Positions 16,328 through 24,586 of a stretch of DNA of 64,000 nucleotides are shown in pieces. This DNA is from CAYSPT01 sp964432985. GTDB taxonomy: Bacteria > Muiribacteriota > CAYSPT01. Made by a program: the position numbers and the translations under genes. The DNA lies in assembly GCA_964432985.1 (NCBI GenBank), contig CAYSPT010000001.1:124001-188000 (forward strand), written 5' to 3'. Within the stretch, counting starts at the first letter, position 1, and every line of letters starts with the position of its first letter. The notes below the pieces were generated by a model, which saw nothing but the letters and a program-made list of their open reading frames with translations, had not been told where the DNA came from and ran no database searches.

Positions 16328-17530
16328 GTGGAAGACGAAGGTACTGATAGTAATCCGGAACAATCAGCCGGTCCGGTCACCGTGTCAATTGTGCGTTGTG
16401 AACGATATGATCCCTATTTGGTCAACCAGGCTGTGAAGCGTTCGGTGGATCTGCTGGGAGCGGACCTGGGGACTGTTTTCAGGGACAAACGGGTGCTAGT
16501 CAAACCCAACCTTCTCTCTGCTCGTCCACCCGCCGCGGCGGTGACCACTCACCCGGAAGTGGTGCGGTCGTTGGTACAGTTGACCAGATCACACGGGGGA
16601 AATCCTGAAATAGGCGACAGCCCGGCCCTGGGCGATTTCAAACGAGTAGTGCGGGCCACTGGAATGAAAGACATTTCCATTGAGGAAGCTGTCCCGCTGG
16701 TCGAATTCAAGCATCCCGCTTCTTTACCTGTCCAGGAATCTTTTGTGTTCAAGCATGTCAAGGTGGCCGGCCATCTCCTTGAGCACCATCCGGTGATACT
16801 CAATGCGCCCAAACTCAAGACCCACCAGATGATGGTAATGACTGCGGCGGTTAAGAATATGTACGGTGCCGTGTGCGGCCTGGATAAGGCAAGATGGCAC
16901 TTCCAGGCCGGCCGGAACCATCGCTGGTTTGCCCGGCTCCTGGTCGAGCTTTGCGAAGCGTTATCACCGGTGCTGACGGTGGTGGATGCCGTGACCGCCA
17001 TGGAGGGGGAAGGTCCCGGTTCGGGGACACCGCGGTCTTTGGGACTTATTCTCGCCTCTAACAGTGCCGTGGCGCTTGATACCGTGTGCGCCCGGATCAT
17101 GGGTCTTCAAGAAGCGGATGTGCCGACGGTGGCCATGGCCAGAGACCTGGGAATCCCGGGAAGCAGCCTGCAGGAAATCACCGTGTGCGGGGAGGAACTG
17201 CAGAGTGTAGTCGTTCCTGATTTCCGCTTGCCGGGTGGTATGGCGCCGCTGGGTTTTTCTCTTCCCCGGGTAATCAGACGGATAGTGAAAAAATTGATGG
17301 TGCGGCGGCCATGGGTCCGCTACGCCGAACGGTGTACCGGGTGCGGTGCCTGCGCCAAAGTCTGCCCCGCCGGCATACTGCAACTGGATGATCAGGGTCC
17401 CAAGATTGAAACTGCTTCGTGCATCGGCTGCTTCTGCTGCTCGGAAATCTGCCCTGAACAAGTCTTCGTGTCGCAAGGAGGCTGGGCAGTGCCTCTTCTG
17501 AAAACCCTGGCAAAGCTTTTCACCCGGTAG
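16328..17530 (+). CDS. DUF362 protein with C-terminal 2x[4Fe-4S] ferredoxin domain
   Basis: This 400-residue protein has an N-terminal DUF362 domain (RVLVKPNLLSARPP, TTHPEVVRSLVQL, GDSPALGDFKRV, LNAPKLKTHQMMVMTAAVKN). A ferredoxin domain at about 330-385 has two CX2CX2CX3CP-type clusters (CTGCGACAKVCP and CIGCFCCSEICP). DUF362 proteins are uncharacterised redox-associated proteins common in anaerobes. The GTG start has AGAGGTG close upstream. The gene converges with GT-C paralogue 3. The ferredoxin suggests an anaerobic or low-potential electron-transfer context, in keeping with the Fe-S proteins nearby. Confidence 0.88.
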   Translation: MEDEGTDSNPEQSAGPVTVSIVRCERYDPYLVNQAVKRSVDLLGADLGTVFRDKRVLVKPNLLSARPPAAAVTTHPEVVRSLVQLTRSHGGNPEIGDSPALGDFKRVVRATGMKDISIEEAVPLVEFKHPASLPVQESFVFKHVKVAGHLLEHHPVILNAPKLKTHQMMVMTAAVKNMYGAVCGLDKARWHFQAGRNHRWFARLLVELCEALSPVLTVVDAVTAMEGEGPGSGTPRSLGLILASNSAVALDTVCARIMGLQEADVPTVAMARDLGIPGSSLQEITVCGEELQSVVVPDFRLPGGMAPLGFSLPRVIRRIVKKLMVRRPWVRYAERCTGCGACAKVCPAGILQLDDQGPKIETASCIGCFCCSEICPEQVFVSQGGWAVPLLKTLAKLFTR

Positions 17531-17549
17531 GGAATTCTCAAACCAATAA

Positions 17550-19442
17550 TCAGTCGTGTTTTAAACCGCTGGCTGACTCGTTGAGATCGAAAATATCAAT
17601 CTCCTCGTCCGAGTACATAGGAGAGCATCCGAGTATGGTACTCAACTGGGCAGTCAGCCGTTGCTGCCGGGCCTTCATTTCCCTGGGATCCGGTTCCCGG
17701 GGTCCCTGGAACTGGAATTTGTCGCCTGGCCGTATTTCAGGGGATATCTTGTGGTAGATGATAAACCGGAAACCTTCCCGGGTTAGTTCCCGTATGTGAG
17801 CGGGTTTCGGTGTAAACTTGTCTGGCGGGGCCAACCCGAAATCCATCAGGAAGGAAAGGAGAGGGTTGCGGGAGACCCGATCATTGAACGGCTTGGTGGA
17901 GAGGTACCAGATATTTGCTCCCGGCCCTCCCATCATGGGCAGTTCATGAGCAGTCTGGTAAAACATCCCCTTGAGCCCCACTATCTGGGAGAAGAACGGA
18001 ATGTTGATCACCGCGCCTGTTTGTCCTTTCAACTGGTGGATCCCCGGTGGAATTGCCGGTGCGGTCCTGATGAAGAGCAGCCCGCTTGAGCGGGCCAGGA
18101 TGACGATGGTGATCAGGGCGGTTGCCAGTACCGTCGCCTTGAGTTTTCGTGACATCGTAAAACGGCGTGAAAGCGCGGTGAATGAATAAGCTGACAATAG
18201 AGCGGTGGCACAAAAGGTGACCGCCGAAAACCTGTCTGTTCCGATAATTCGGGAGAAAAACGGTACACAGGCGTACAGCAGTGAAAACGGCATAATCAAC
18301 CGTATTCCCAGGCCGGGTATGGTGAGGTAGGGTCCCAGGGAGAGAAGGTAAAAGAAGGCGGCGGTCAGAAACCACAGGGTTGGGCGCTTGCGAAAAAACA
18401 GAAGCGGCACCATGAGCAGCAGTTGAAAGACAGCCACCGGGTTGCGCAGGATTGTAACCGGCGATTCCGACATGAGCGTGAACTGCTCGTCCTGTTCGGT
18501 CACAGGAGATAACCTGTCTTCGATTTCACCCTGCCTGACTGTGGGCAGTCGTAACGGTACGATGGAAGGCATTTTAATTCCCATAACGCCTCCCTCTTTA
18601 GCTCCGATGTTGAGGTACGGTTGAAGAAGGGGAAGACTCAGTGAGAGAAAAAGCAGGCCTATCACCAGCGCCCGCCTCAGCGGGAGCAAACGAACTCCCC
18701 GTGCTGCCCGGAACGAGTAATAGACGGCTGCCATCACCAGGTAAAGCAAGAGAAACAAGCCGAGAAACCAGTACGTGATTCCGGTCAGTACAAAAAGGCA
18801 AACCGCTCCGATATAGGTTGACCGCCGGCCTTTTGTGAGGGCTGCCGGAACTAGTGCCATGGCCAGCGGGACAAACCAGATGGTCGCCTGCTCGTGCCGT
18901 CCAGAACTGGCGATACTGTAAAAGAACGGATTCAACGCCACCAGGGCCCCTCCCAGGAGGGCGGCAGCGGTACCCCGCTTCAGGTATTTCAGGGTGACAT
19001 ACATAAAAACGCCGTTGAGCAGCAGTATGATGTACACGTAAAGGTTCGCGTCGTAAGGAAATCCGTAAAGTCCGATCAGAGGATAGAGCCCAATGAGCGT
19101 CAGTGGATTGCACATCGTTTTCTGAATATTCAAACCGTCCGGGTAATAAAGGTGGTTTGTCTCCCACAAAAAAACGGAACCGGAAGACGAGTGACGAAGA
19201 TTCGATGTGATGTGCCACCAGTACCATACCGGGATAATCACGTCTTCATTCACATAAGCAACCCGGCTGTCCATCAGGCTTCCGATAGAAGTGGAGAGGG
19301 GATAGGTAAAACAGCCCAGGAGAGCTGTGTAAAGGAGCATCACGGCGAATATGGACACGGCCATGATTGAAAGACGGCGGAGAAATGTCCTGTTTCTCTG
19401 CCAGGAGCCATCTGGCGGTGTGATGTTCACGGGAGTCATCAT
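17550..19442 (-). CDS. GT-C-like polytopic membrane protein, paralogue 3
   Basis: This 630-residue member of the seven-copy family has a first helix at about 28-46 and an external loop with NEDVIIPVWYWWH (65-77, Asp67). It then has LYYPDGLN, GGALVALNPFFYS, YWFLGLFLLLY, the GVMGIKMPSIVPLRLP motif before a variable hydrophilic loop, SLGPYLTIPG, and a soluble end with GAVINIPFFSQIVG and EIDIFDL. Here a Phe-Leu replaces the usual YWFHG histidine. It is the only family member not next to another one. It is divergent from U32 module B (222 bp apart), as if copies of the same gene neighbourhood had been rearranged. Confidence 0.75.
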   Translation of the reverse strand: MMTPVNITPPDGSWQRNRTFLRRLSIMAVSIFAVMLLYTALLGCFTYPLSTSIGSLMDSRVAYVNEDVIIPVWYWWHITSNLRHSSSGSVFLWETNHLYYPDGLNIQKTMCNPLTLIGLYPLIGLYGFPYDANLYVYIILLLNGVFMYVTLKYLKRGTAAALLGGALVALNPFFYSIASSGRHEQATIWFVPLAMALVPAALTKGRRSTYIGAVCLFVLTGITYWFLGLFLLLYLVMAAVYYSFRAARGVRLLPLRRALVIGLLFLSLSLPLLQPYLNIGAKEGGVMGIKMPSIVPLRLPTVRQGEIEDRLSPVTEQDEQFTLMSESPVTILRNPVAVFQLLLMVPLLFFRKRPTLWFLTAAFFYLLSLGPYLTIPGLGIRLIMPFSLLYACVPFFSRIIGTDRFSAVTFCATALLSAYSFTALSRRFTMSRKLKATVLATALITIVILARSSGLLFIRTAPAIPPGIHQLKGQTGAVINIPFFSQIVGLKGMFYQTAHELPMMGGPGANIWYLSTKPFNDRVSRNPLLSFLMDFGLAPPDKFTPKPAHIRELTREGFRFIIYHKISPEIRPGDKFQFQGPREPDPREMKARQQRLTAQLSTILGCSPMYSDEEIDIFDLNESASGLKHD

Positions 19443-19623
19443 TCTGATCAGCCATTCAACCTTATCTAACGAATTTTGTCAATGTCGGTTTCAGGTAAAC
19501 TAACCAGTATATTTCATGAGTTGATGTTGCGAGGCCGCGAATTCGTGGCCGCAGCAGGCCTACTTGTGAAATATGCGGGCTGGGAGTTGTTTGGAGCGCG
19601 CACAACATCAGACAAGGTAATCC

Positions 19624-19652
19624 TTGACAGTGTGCGATGCCCGCTGTACCAT
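19624..19652 (+). promoter_or_regulatory. Sigma-70-type promoter of U32 module B
   Basis: TTGACA (19624-19629), a 17-bp spacer and TACCAT (19647-19652). The predicted transcription start falls about 6 bases before the ATG at 19664, so the mRNA would be nearly leaderless. Confidence 0.5.
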
Positions 19653-19663
19653 TTTGTGCAATC

Positions 19664-20764
19664 ATGCATACAGTCAAGATACTCTCACCATTGACCGAAG
19701 TTTCCGAAACCGAGCAGCTTATCGAGGCCGGCGCGGATGAGTTTTACTGCGGTGTTGTCACCGATACCTGGCGCCGTCGTTGCTCGTCCCTGGCATCCAA
19801 TAATGCCAGGGAAACCGGTCCCTGCTCACTGAAATCGTATGATGAATTAACTGAAGCAGTGACTATTGCCCGGGACCACGAAGTGAATATCGCGGTGGCG
19901 GTAAACCGTTTTTTTGTTCCCTCCCAGTATCCCCTTCTTCATGAGCACCTGGATCACATCAACCGGTGCGGTGCTGCGGCAATCATCGTTGGAGACATGA
20001 ACGTCCTGGCGCACTTCCAGGATTTCCCCCTGAAAAAGTACATCAGTGTCCAGGCTGCAACCCTGAACACCCGGGCGATTTCTTTCTACAAGGAGTTCGG
20101 GGCTTCGCGGGTAATTCTTCCCCGTCACCTGACGATTAAAGAAATCGTCTTCATGATCGGGCAAGCTCAACTTGACTGTGAAGTGTTTGCCCTGGGTGGT
20201 CCCGAACCAAACATAGAAGGAAACTGCGGCTTTCAACATGGAATTGAGTCATACTCCAGCCCGTTGATAACGAAATGCCTGTTCGCTTTAAAAGGCTGGC
20301 TGCCGGTACGGCGTCTGTGGCAGTCAGCTCCCCAAAGAGTGAGGGCAGCGATGATGCGGTCCGCCAGTATATCGGGATTTTCACCGTGCATGGGTTACGA
20401 TCGAGTAGAGGCGGTCAACAGGTTCGGCGGACGGGCGGTTTCGCCTGACGAACTGGCCGCCAGAGGCCGTTACCTGGCCGGTTTGTTTCACGATTCTTCC
20501 ATAGCTAAAATAAGGTGTGTAATTTGTTTCCTTCCCGAGTTGCTGGCTGCCGGGGTGAGGTATTTGAAGATCGACGGCCGGGAGTATCCTATTGCCCGGA
20601 AATTGCAGGATGTACGGTTTCTCAGGGAAGCCTTGACCGTGTGCGGCACGTCCACTCCGGAAGAGTTCCGCGGGCTGTCCGAGGGGCTTCTAAAGAAGCA
20701 CTACGGAGTTGGCTGTAAAACGTTCGGGTGCTTTTTCCAGGCGGACGATAACCATATGAAATAA
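19664..20764 (+). CDS. Peptidase family U32-type protein, copy B (first gene of module)
   Basis: This 366-residue paralogue of 6919-8031 aligns over its whole length (MHTVKILSPLTEVSETEQLI, then EFYCGVV, then YLKIDGRE near 300). Cys188, Cys242 and the CX2C pair 285/288 have counterparts in copy A, supporting a shared Fe-S site. The second half differs more, for example a CEVFALGGPEPNIEGNCGF segment typical of U32 catalytic regions. The start was set at the ATG matching copy A; an upstream in-frame ATG at 19637 lies between the -35 and -10 boxes. The UbiV-like partner follows 16 bases on. Confidence 0.75.
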   Translation: MHTVKILSPLTEVSETEQLIEAGADEFYCGVVTDTWRRRCSSLASNNARETGPCSLKSYDELTEAVTIARDHEVNIAVAVNRFFVPSQYPLLHEHLDHINRCGAAAIIVGDMNVLAHFQDFPLKKYISVQAATLNTRAISFYKEFGASRVILPRHLTIKEIVFMIGQAQLDCEVFALGGPEPNIEGNCGFQHGIESYSSPLITKCLFALKGWLPVRRLWQSAPQRVRAAMMRSASISGFSPCMGYDRVEAVNRFGGRAVSPDELAARGRYLAGLFHDSSIAKIRCVICFLPELLAAGVRYLKIDGREYPIARKLQDVRFLREALTVCGTSTPEEFRGLSEGLLKKHYGVGCKTFGCFFQADDNHMK

Positions 20765-20780
20765 TGATCAGGAGGTGAGC

Positions 20781-21563
20781 ATGGAACGGGCCTGGTACAT
20801 TGTAGATTTTGAGCGGCAAAAAGAGATGATTCCGCGAGATTGCCGCAGAATCTACTGGGGCAGCGAATTTTGTGAACGCCTGATTCCCGGGGTGGAAGAT
20901 CTTCGTCACGTCCTGGAATTCTGCCGTGAGCGGGACCTTGCCTTCACGTTGATGACCCCGTTTGTTACCGACCGCCACCTCCTCACTCTTGAACCCCTGT
21001 TCGAGTGCCTGTCCAACTATGCTCCCGGTTCAGAAGTGCTGGTAGGAGACTGGGGCGTGCTGAGGATGCTTCTGGAGACAACATATGACCTCAAGCCTGT
21101 GTTGGGACGGCTGCTGGTCAAACAAAAACGCGATCCACGGGTAAGGTCACATCTTTCCCGGTTACCGGGATCATTCAAGCAATACCTGGGAGAGCTTACC
21201 TTTCATAAAACATTTATCGGGTACCTGTCTGCCAGTGGTGTCAAGCGTATAGAAATTGATAATTTCCCGCAGGGACTGACAGAAACCGGAAACTTGCTTT
21301 ACTCACTGCATTACCCATACGTGTACCTGACTTCCGGCCGTTTTTGCCCTGTGGCTCTGTCGACGCTGGTGACTCCGCCCGACAATTTTTGCATCGTTCC
21401 CTGCCGCAGGGAATGCACCGGTATGTATTTTAGATTGTTTCGGAAGGACTGCCCGGCAGAGGTGTACCAGATCGGGAATGCCCAGCTGTACAAAAACGAA
21501 ACCCTGATGCCGAACCTGGGTAGATTGAACATTGACCGCCTGGTCATACGTCCGGAGCTTTAG
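20781..21563 (+). CDS. UbiV-like U32-fold protein, copy B (second gene of module)
   Basis: This 260-residue paralogue of 6105-6890 conserves RRIYWGSEFCERL, VGDWGVLRML, GRLLVKQKRDPR, RFCPVA and CRRECTG. Cys31, Cys189, Cys208 and Cys212 correspond to the four Cys shared with copy A, the pattern expected for a [4Fe-4S] protein of the UbiV type. The conserved end (GRLNIDRLVIRPEL versus ERLSIDRVVFQPAL) resembles the TIM-barrel C-terminus of U32 proteins. The ATG at 20781 follows AGGAGGTGAGC at ideal spacing; a GTG two codons earlier is inside that ribosome site. The target molecule is unknown. Confidence 0.6.
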   Translation: MERAWYIVDFERQKEMIPRDCRRIYWGSEFCERLIPGVEDLRHVLEFCRERDLAFTLMTPFVTDRHLLTLEPLFECLSNYAPGSEVLVGDWGVLRMLLETTYDLKPVLGRLLVKQKRDPRVRSHLSRLPGSFKQYLGELTFHKTFIGYLSASGVKRIEIDNFPQGLTETGNLLYSLHYPYVYLTSGRFCPVALSTLVTPPDNFCIVPCRRECTGMYFRLFRKDCPAEVYQIGNAQLYKNETLMPNLGRLNIDRLVIRPEL

Positions 21564-21584
21564 CACCAGGTGACAGACAGTAAT

Positions 21585-21618
21585 CCTACCTAAACAATTC
21601 AGTAATTTGATTCCAGAT
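21585..21618 (-). pseudogene. Vestigial duplicate of the radical SAM gene 3' end
   Basis: This 34-bp stretch repeats the end of the neighbouring radical SAM gene (21643-21676) with 31/34 identity. On the minus strand it reads IWNQITELFR-stop; the intact gene reads IWNQISELFR-stop. One of the three differences is synonymous and the other two give a Ser/Thr change, as if it once coded. The copies start 58 bp apart with 24 unrelated bases between them. Confidence 0.7.
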
Positions 21619-21643
21619 GACTATGGGGTCAGTAAAAGTTAAC

Positions 21644-22660
21644 CTATCTAAACAATTCGGAAATTTGATTCCAGATTACCCCGGAATGCAGCCTGGCAAT
21701 ATAGGCCAGTTCGACCAGTCCCAGTGATGGGCACGTAGTGCAGGGAGACCGCAGGGGCAGGCGTTCGAACGCCTCCTTGAATCCGGTTTGAAACACGTTT
21801 TCCACGGGTCCCGATCCTCTTACCGAATGGCAGGAGTAGATGCTTCCATCGGTGTCCACAAATGCGTGCAGCCGCCCGGCGATACAGGCCGGCGTTTTGC
21901 GGCGGCCGGGAGTCTGCAGCGCTTTCATGTATTTCAGGGTGGCCAGAGAGTATTTGATGTGTGGATTGGTTTTCTTGAGATCGATGAGCCGGTCGACAAA
22001 GGCTTCGTATTTCTCCCGTGGAGGTACCAGGGGTTGTTTCCCGGTTCGTATCATCGGGTGGATGTCGGCTGCCTCGAAGGCGCAGTTCACCCCCAGTTCC
22101 CTGGTTTTATCTATTACGTGCTCGGCATCGTCCATGAATTCATCGTAGAGAAGTCCCCTGGCTTCGACTTTTAAACCAAGGTCTCGGGCGGCTTCGATTC
22201 CCTCGATCACACGGCGGTAGGTTCCATCTCCATAATGTTCGTCGGTGACTTCCTGTGATGCGTTGAATGTCACCACCAGTTCCGAAGAGTGCTTTAGTTT
22301 ATGGATGTTTTCCGTTGTCACCAGGCCGTTGGTGACAACGACCACGGTGAATCCCAGAGCATAGGCTCTGTTGATAATCTCTTCCAGGTCCTCTCTGAGA
22401 AGCGGTTCTCCACCGGTCAATGCCAGGTGTTTGACGCCCGCCTTCTTCATTTCATCCAGAAGCGGTATGATTTTGTCAGTGGGCATGTCGTCGTAGTTCC
22501 GTTCCCACAATCGGCAGTACCAGCACCGGAAGGTGCAGCGATCGGCCAGTGACAGGACTACGAAGGTAGGAACTCTTCTTTTCATCATTGTCCACAAGAC
22601 CACGTCACCAAAACAAAGCACGGCGTTACGGAGGTTTACCAGCCGTTTTTTCAGGTTCAT
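21644..22660 (-). CDS. Radical SAM protein with SPASM-like C-terminus
   Basis: This 338-residue protein carries the radical SAM cluster motif CTFRCWYC (CX3CX2C), followed by LALTGGEPLLREDLEE (the GGE motif binding SAM) and VVTNGLVTTENI. Further on are a Cys in ACIAGRLHAFVDTDGSIYSC and a final CTTC pair, suggesting an auxiliary Fe-S cluster of SPASM/twitch type. It resembles the MoaA/PqqE-like branch, whose members modify peptides, carbohydrates or lipids. The substrate is unknown. The ATG at 22660 was chosen with GGAG nine bases upstream. It lies 57 bases after GT-C paralogue 4 on the same strand and converges with U32 module B. Confidence 0.85.
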   Translation of the reverse strand: MNLKKRLVNLRNAVLCFGDVVLWTMMKRRVPTFVVLSLADRCTFRCWYCRLWERNYDDMPTDKIIPLLDEMKKAGVKHLALTGGEPLLREDLEEIINRAYALGFTVVVVTNGLVTTENIHKLKHSSELVVTFNASQEVTDEHYGDGTYRRVIEGIEAARDLGLKVEARGLLYDEFMDDAEHVIDKTRELGVNCAFEAADIHPMIRTGKQPLVPPREKYEAFVDRLIDLKKTNPHIKYSLATLKYMKALQTPGRRKTPACIAGRLHAFVDTDGSIYSCHSVRGSGPVENVFQTGFKEAFERLPLRSPCTTCPSLGLVELAYIARLHSGVIWNQISELFR

Positions 22661-22717
22661 AACCTCTTTCTCCAAACCGGTTTGTGTATCGCTGTCAAAA
22701 ACGGAAAAAACATGGAT

Positions 22718-24565
22718 TTAGTTTCCTTGCCCGTTGCTCTGTCCAATATCAAAGATATCCACTGCAGGATCCTGGTACACTGGAGACCGTCCCAGTACCC
22801 TGGCAAGTTTCATGGTTCTGCGTCGCCAGTACAGGCTGTTATCATTCTGCTTCCCTCTCGGGACTGTGCGGGCACCCGGGATTTCCAGTGAATCATCCTT
22901 TAGCAAGAAGTCTTGTTTATGGTGAATAATATACCTGAAACCACGTTTCCTCAAACCCTCATAATCCACCTCACGAAGAAGTATGTTCTTGTCGTGTTCC
23001 AGTCCGAAGCGGGCCAGGTACTGTAGTATCCTGTTTTCTTCAATCAGGGTTTTCAACTCTCCCGGGCACTGGAACCACAATGCTGGCCCCGGCCCGGTCA
23101 GCAGGTTGGTTCCGTGGGCGGTCTGGTACCACATGGCCAGGGGAGCGATTTCATTGGACAGGAGAGGAACATCGATGACTCCTCCTGCCTGCCCGGAAAG
23201 GTGATGTATCCCGTCGGGGATAACCGGGGTGGAATCAAACTCTATCCGATCCCCCGTTCTGGCCAAGAATACCGCTAACGCCAGGCAGAATCCCAGGACG
23301 GTAACCTGCCTGAGTCCCCGCAACTTCAATCGCGTGGAGATATACTTGAATGAGTATGCTGCCGTCACCGCCAGTGCCATGTACGTGAAGGCGTTGAACC
23401 TGCCGGTGCTCAATATTCTGGAGCAAAAAGGCACCAGGGCATACAACAGAGCATAGGGGAGAATCAACCGGGCACCGATCCATGGCAGGTGCAGGTAGGG
23501 GCCGAGAGAGAACAGGTAGAACAACAGCACCAGCAGGATCCAGAAGGTTGGTCTCTTACGGGATACAACAACCGGTATGATAAGGAGAAGCTGGAACACG
23601 GCCACCGCGTTTCTCAGGATGGCAGTCGGTGAGTGAGAGTCAACGGTGAGCCGGGAACCGGTCGTCCCCATTTCTTCCTCCCCCGGTGGGAGTTTAAGAG
23701 GCACGATGTTTCTCGAAGTCAAGCCGAGCACGTGTCCTTTGCTCATTCCTTCCTTTATTTGCGGATAGAGAAGGGGGAGACTTAAGGCAAAGAGCAGCAT
23801 GAGTAGGGCTAAAAAGCGTTTTACGGGATACAGTCGTCTGCCCCGGGGGGCTTGTATCGATAGAAAAAGCGTCGCTAGGGCCAGGGTGATGCACAAAAAT
23901 ATTCCGTGAAACCAGTAGAACAAAGATGCCCCAAGCACCCAGGCGGCGGCCGTCAGAATACGTCGTCGGCCGCCTCGACAAAGGGCGTCGAGGGACGGTG
24001 GAATGGCCAGGACTGCCAGGGCGATAAGAGCCTGCTCTCCCCGTCCTCCCGAAGCAGTCAGATAGTAATATGGATTGAGCAGTACCAGTGCACCGCCCAG
24101 GATTGAGGCGGTTTTACCAATTTTAAACCTGCGCAATAGATAGTAAACAGCCAGGGCGTTGAGCAGGATGATACCGGCTACATACAGGTTTGAATTGCAG
24201 GGAAACGGCAGCCATCCCACCAGTGGAAACAACAGAATGAGCGGAATGGGATTCCCCAGGGCAATCATGATATTAAGACCAAAAGGAAAGTAGAGTTTTG
24301 TTGTTTCGAACATGATTCCGGGATTCGAAAACACCCCGGTAAGATTGTCTTTCAGGTACCACCAGTACCACACGTGAGTGACGGTATCGTCGTTGATGGA
24401 ATGGGGAACATTGGCGGGCATGAGACTTCCCGGGCGGACTGACAGTGGATAGAGAAATAAGCCACTCAGGAGCAGAAACAATCCCAGAGGCAACATCAAC
24501 CTACCTGATGATACCATCCTGTCTACTGATGTCACCCGGCTGCGATGCAATGGTTTCCCCTTCAC
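22718..24565 (-). CDS. GT-C-like polytopic membrane protein, paralogue 4
   Basis: This 615-residue family member has a first helix at about 23-42 and an external loop INDDTVTHVWYWWYLK (57-72, Asp60). It then has LYFPFGLNIMIALGNPIPL, LGGALVLLNPYYYLTASGG, LFYWFHGIFL, GHVLGLTSRNIVPLKLPPG, SLGPYLHLPW, and a soluble tail with GGVIDVPLLSNEI, a MWYQTAHG segment and VDIFDI. The start is GTG. It is the last of four tandem paralogues on this strand. The gap to paralogue 5 is 21 bases, which suggests one transcript. The external Asp and the repeated aromatic Trp-Tyr-Trp-Trp are the likely functional site, by analogy with GT-C enzymes. Confidence 0.75.
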   Translation of the reverse strand: MKGKPLHRSRVTSVDRMVSSGRLMLPLGLFLLLSGLFLYPLSVRPGSLMPANVPHSINDDTVTHVWYWWYLKDNLTGVFSNPGIMFETTKLYFPFGLNIMIALGNPIPLILLFPLVGWLPFPCNSNLYVAGIILLNALAVYYLLRRFKIGKTASILGGALVLLNPYYYLTASGGRGEQALIALAVLAIPPSLDALCRGGRRRILTAAAWVLGASLFYWFHGIFLCITLALATLFLSIQAPRGRRLYPVKRFLALLMLLFALSLPLLYPQIKEGMSKGHVLGLTSRNIVPLKLPPGEEEMGTTGSRLTVDSHSPTAILRNAVAVFQLLLIIPVVVSRKRPTFWILLVLLFYLFSLGPYLHLPWIGARLILPYALLYALVPFCSRILSTGRFNAFTYMALAVTAAYSFKYISTRLKLRGLRQVTVLGFCLALAVFLARTGDRIEFDSTPVIPDGIHHLSGQAGGVIDVPLLSNEIAPLAMWYQTAHGTNLLTGPGPALWFQCPGELKTLIEENRILQYLARFGLEHDKNILLREVDYEGLRKRGFRYIIHHKQDFLLKDDSLEIPGARTVPRGKQNDNSLYWRRRTMKLARVLGRSPVYQDPAVDIFDIGQSNGQGN

Positions 24566-24586
24566 GATAGAAACTCCATTTTCTGG

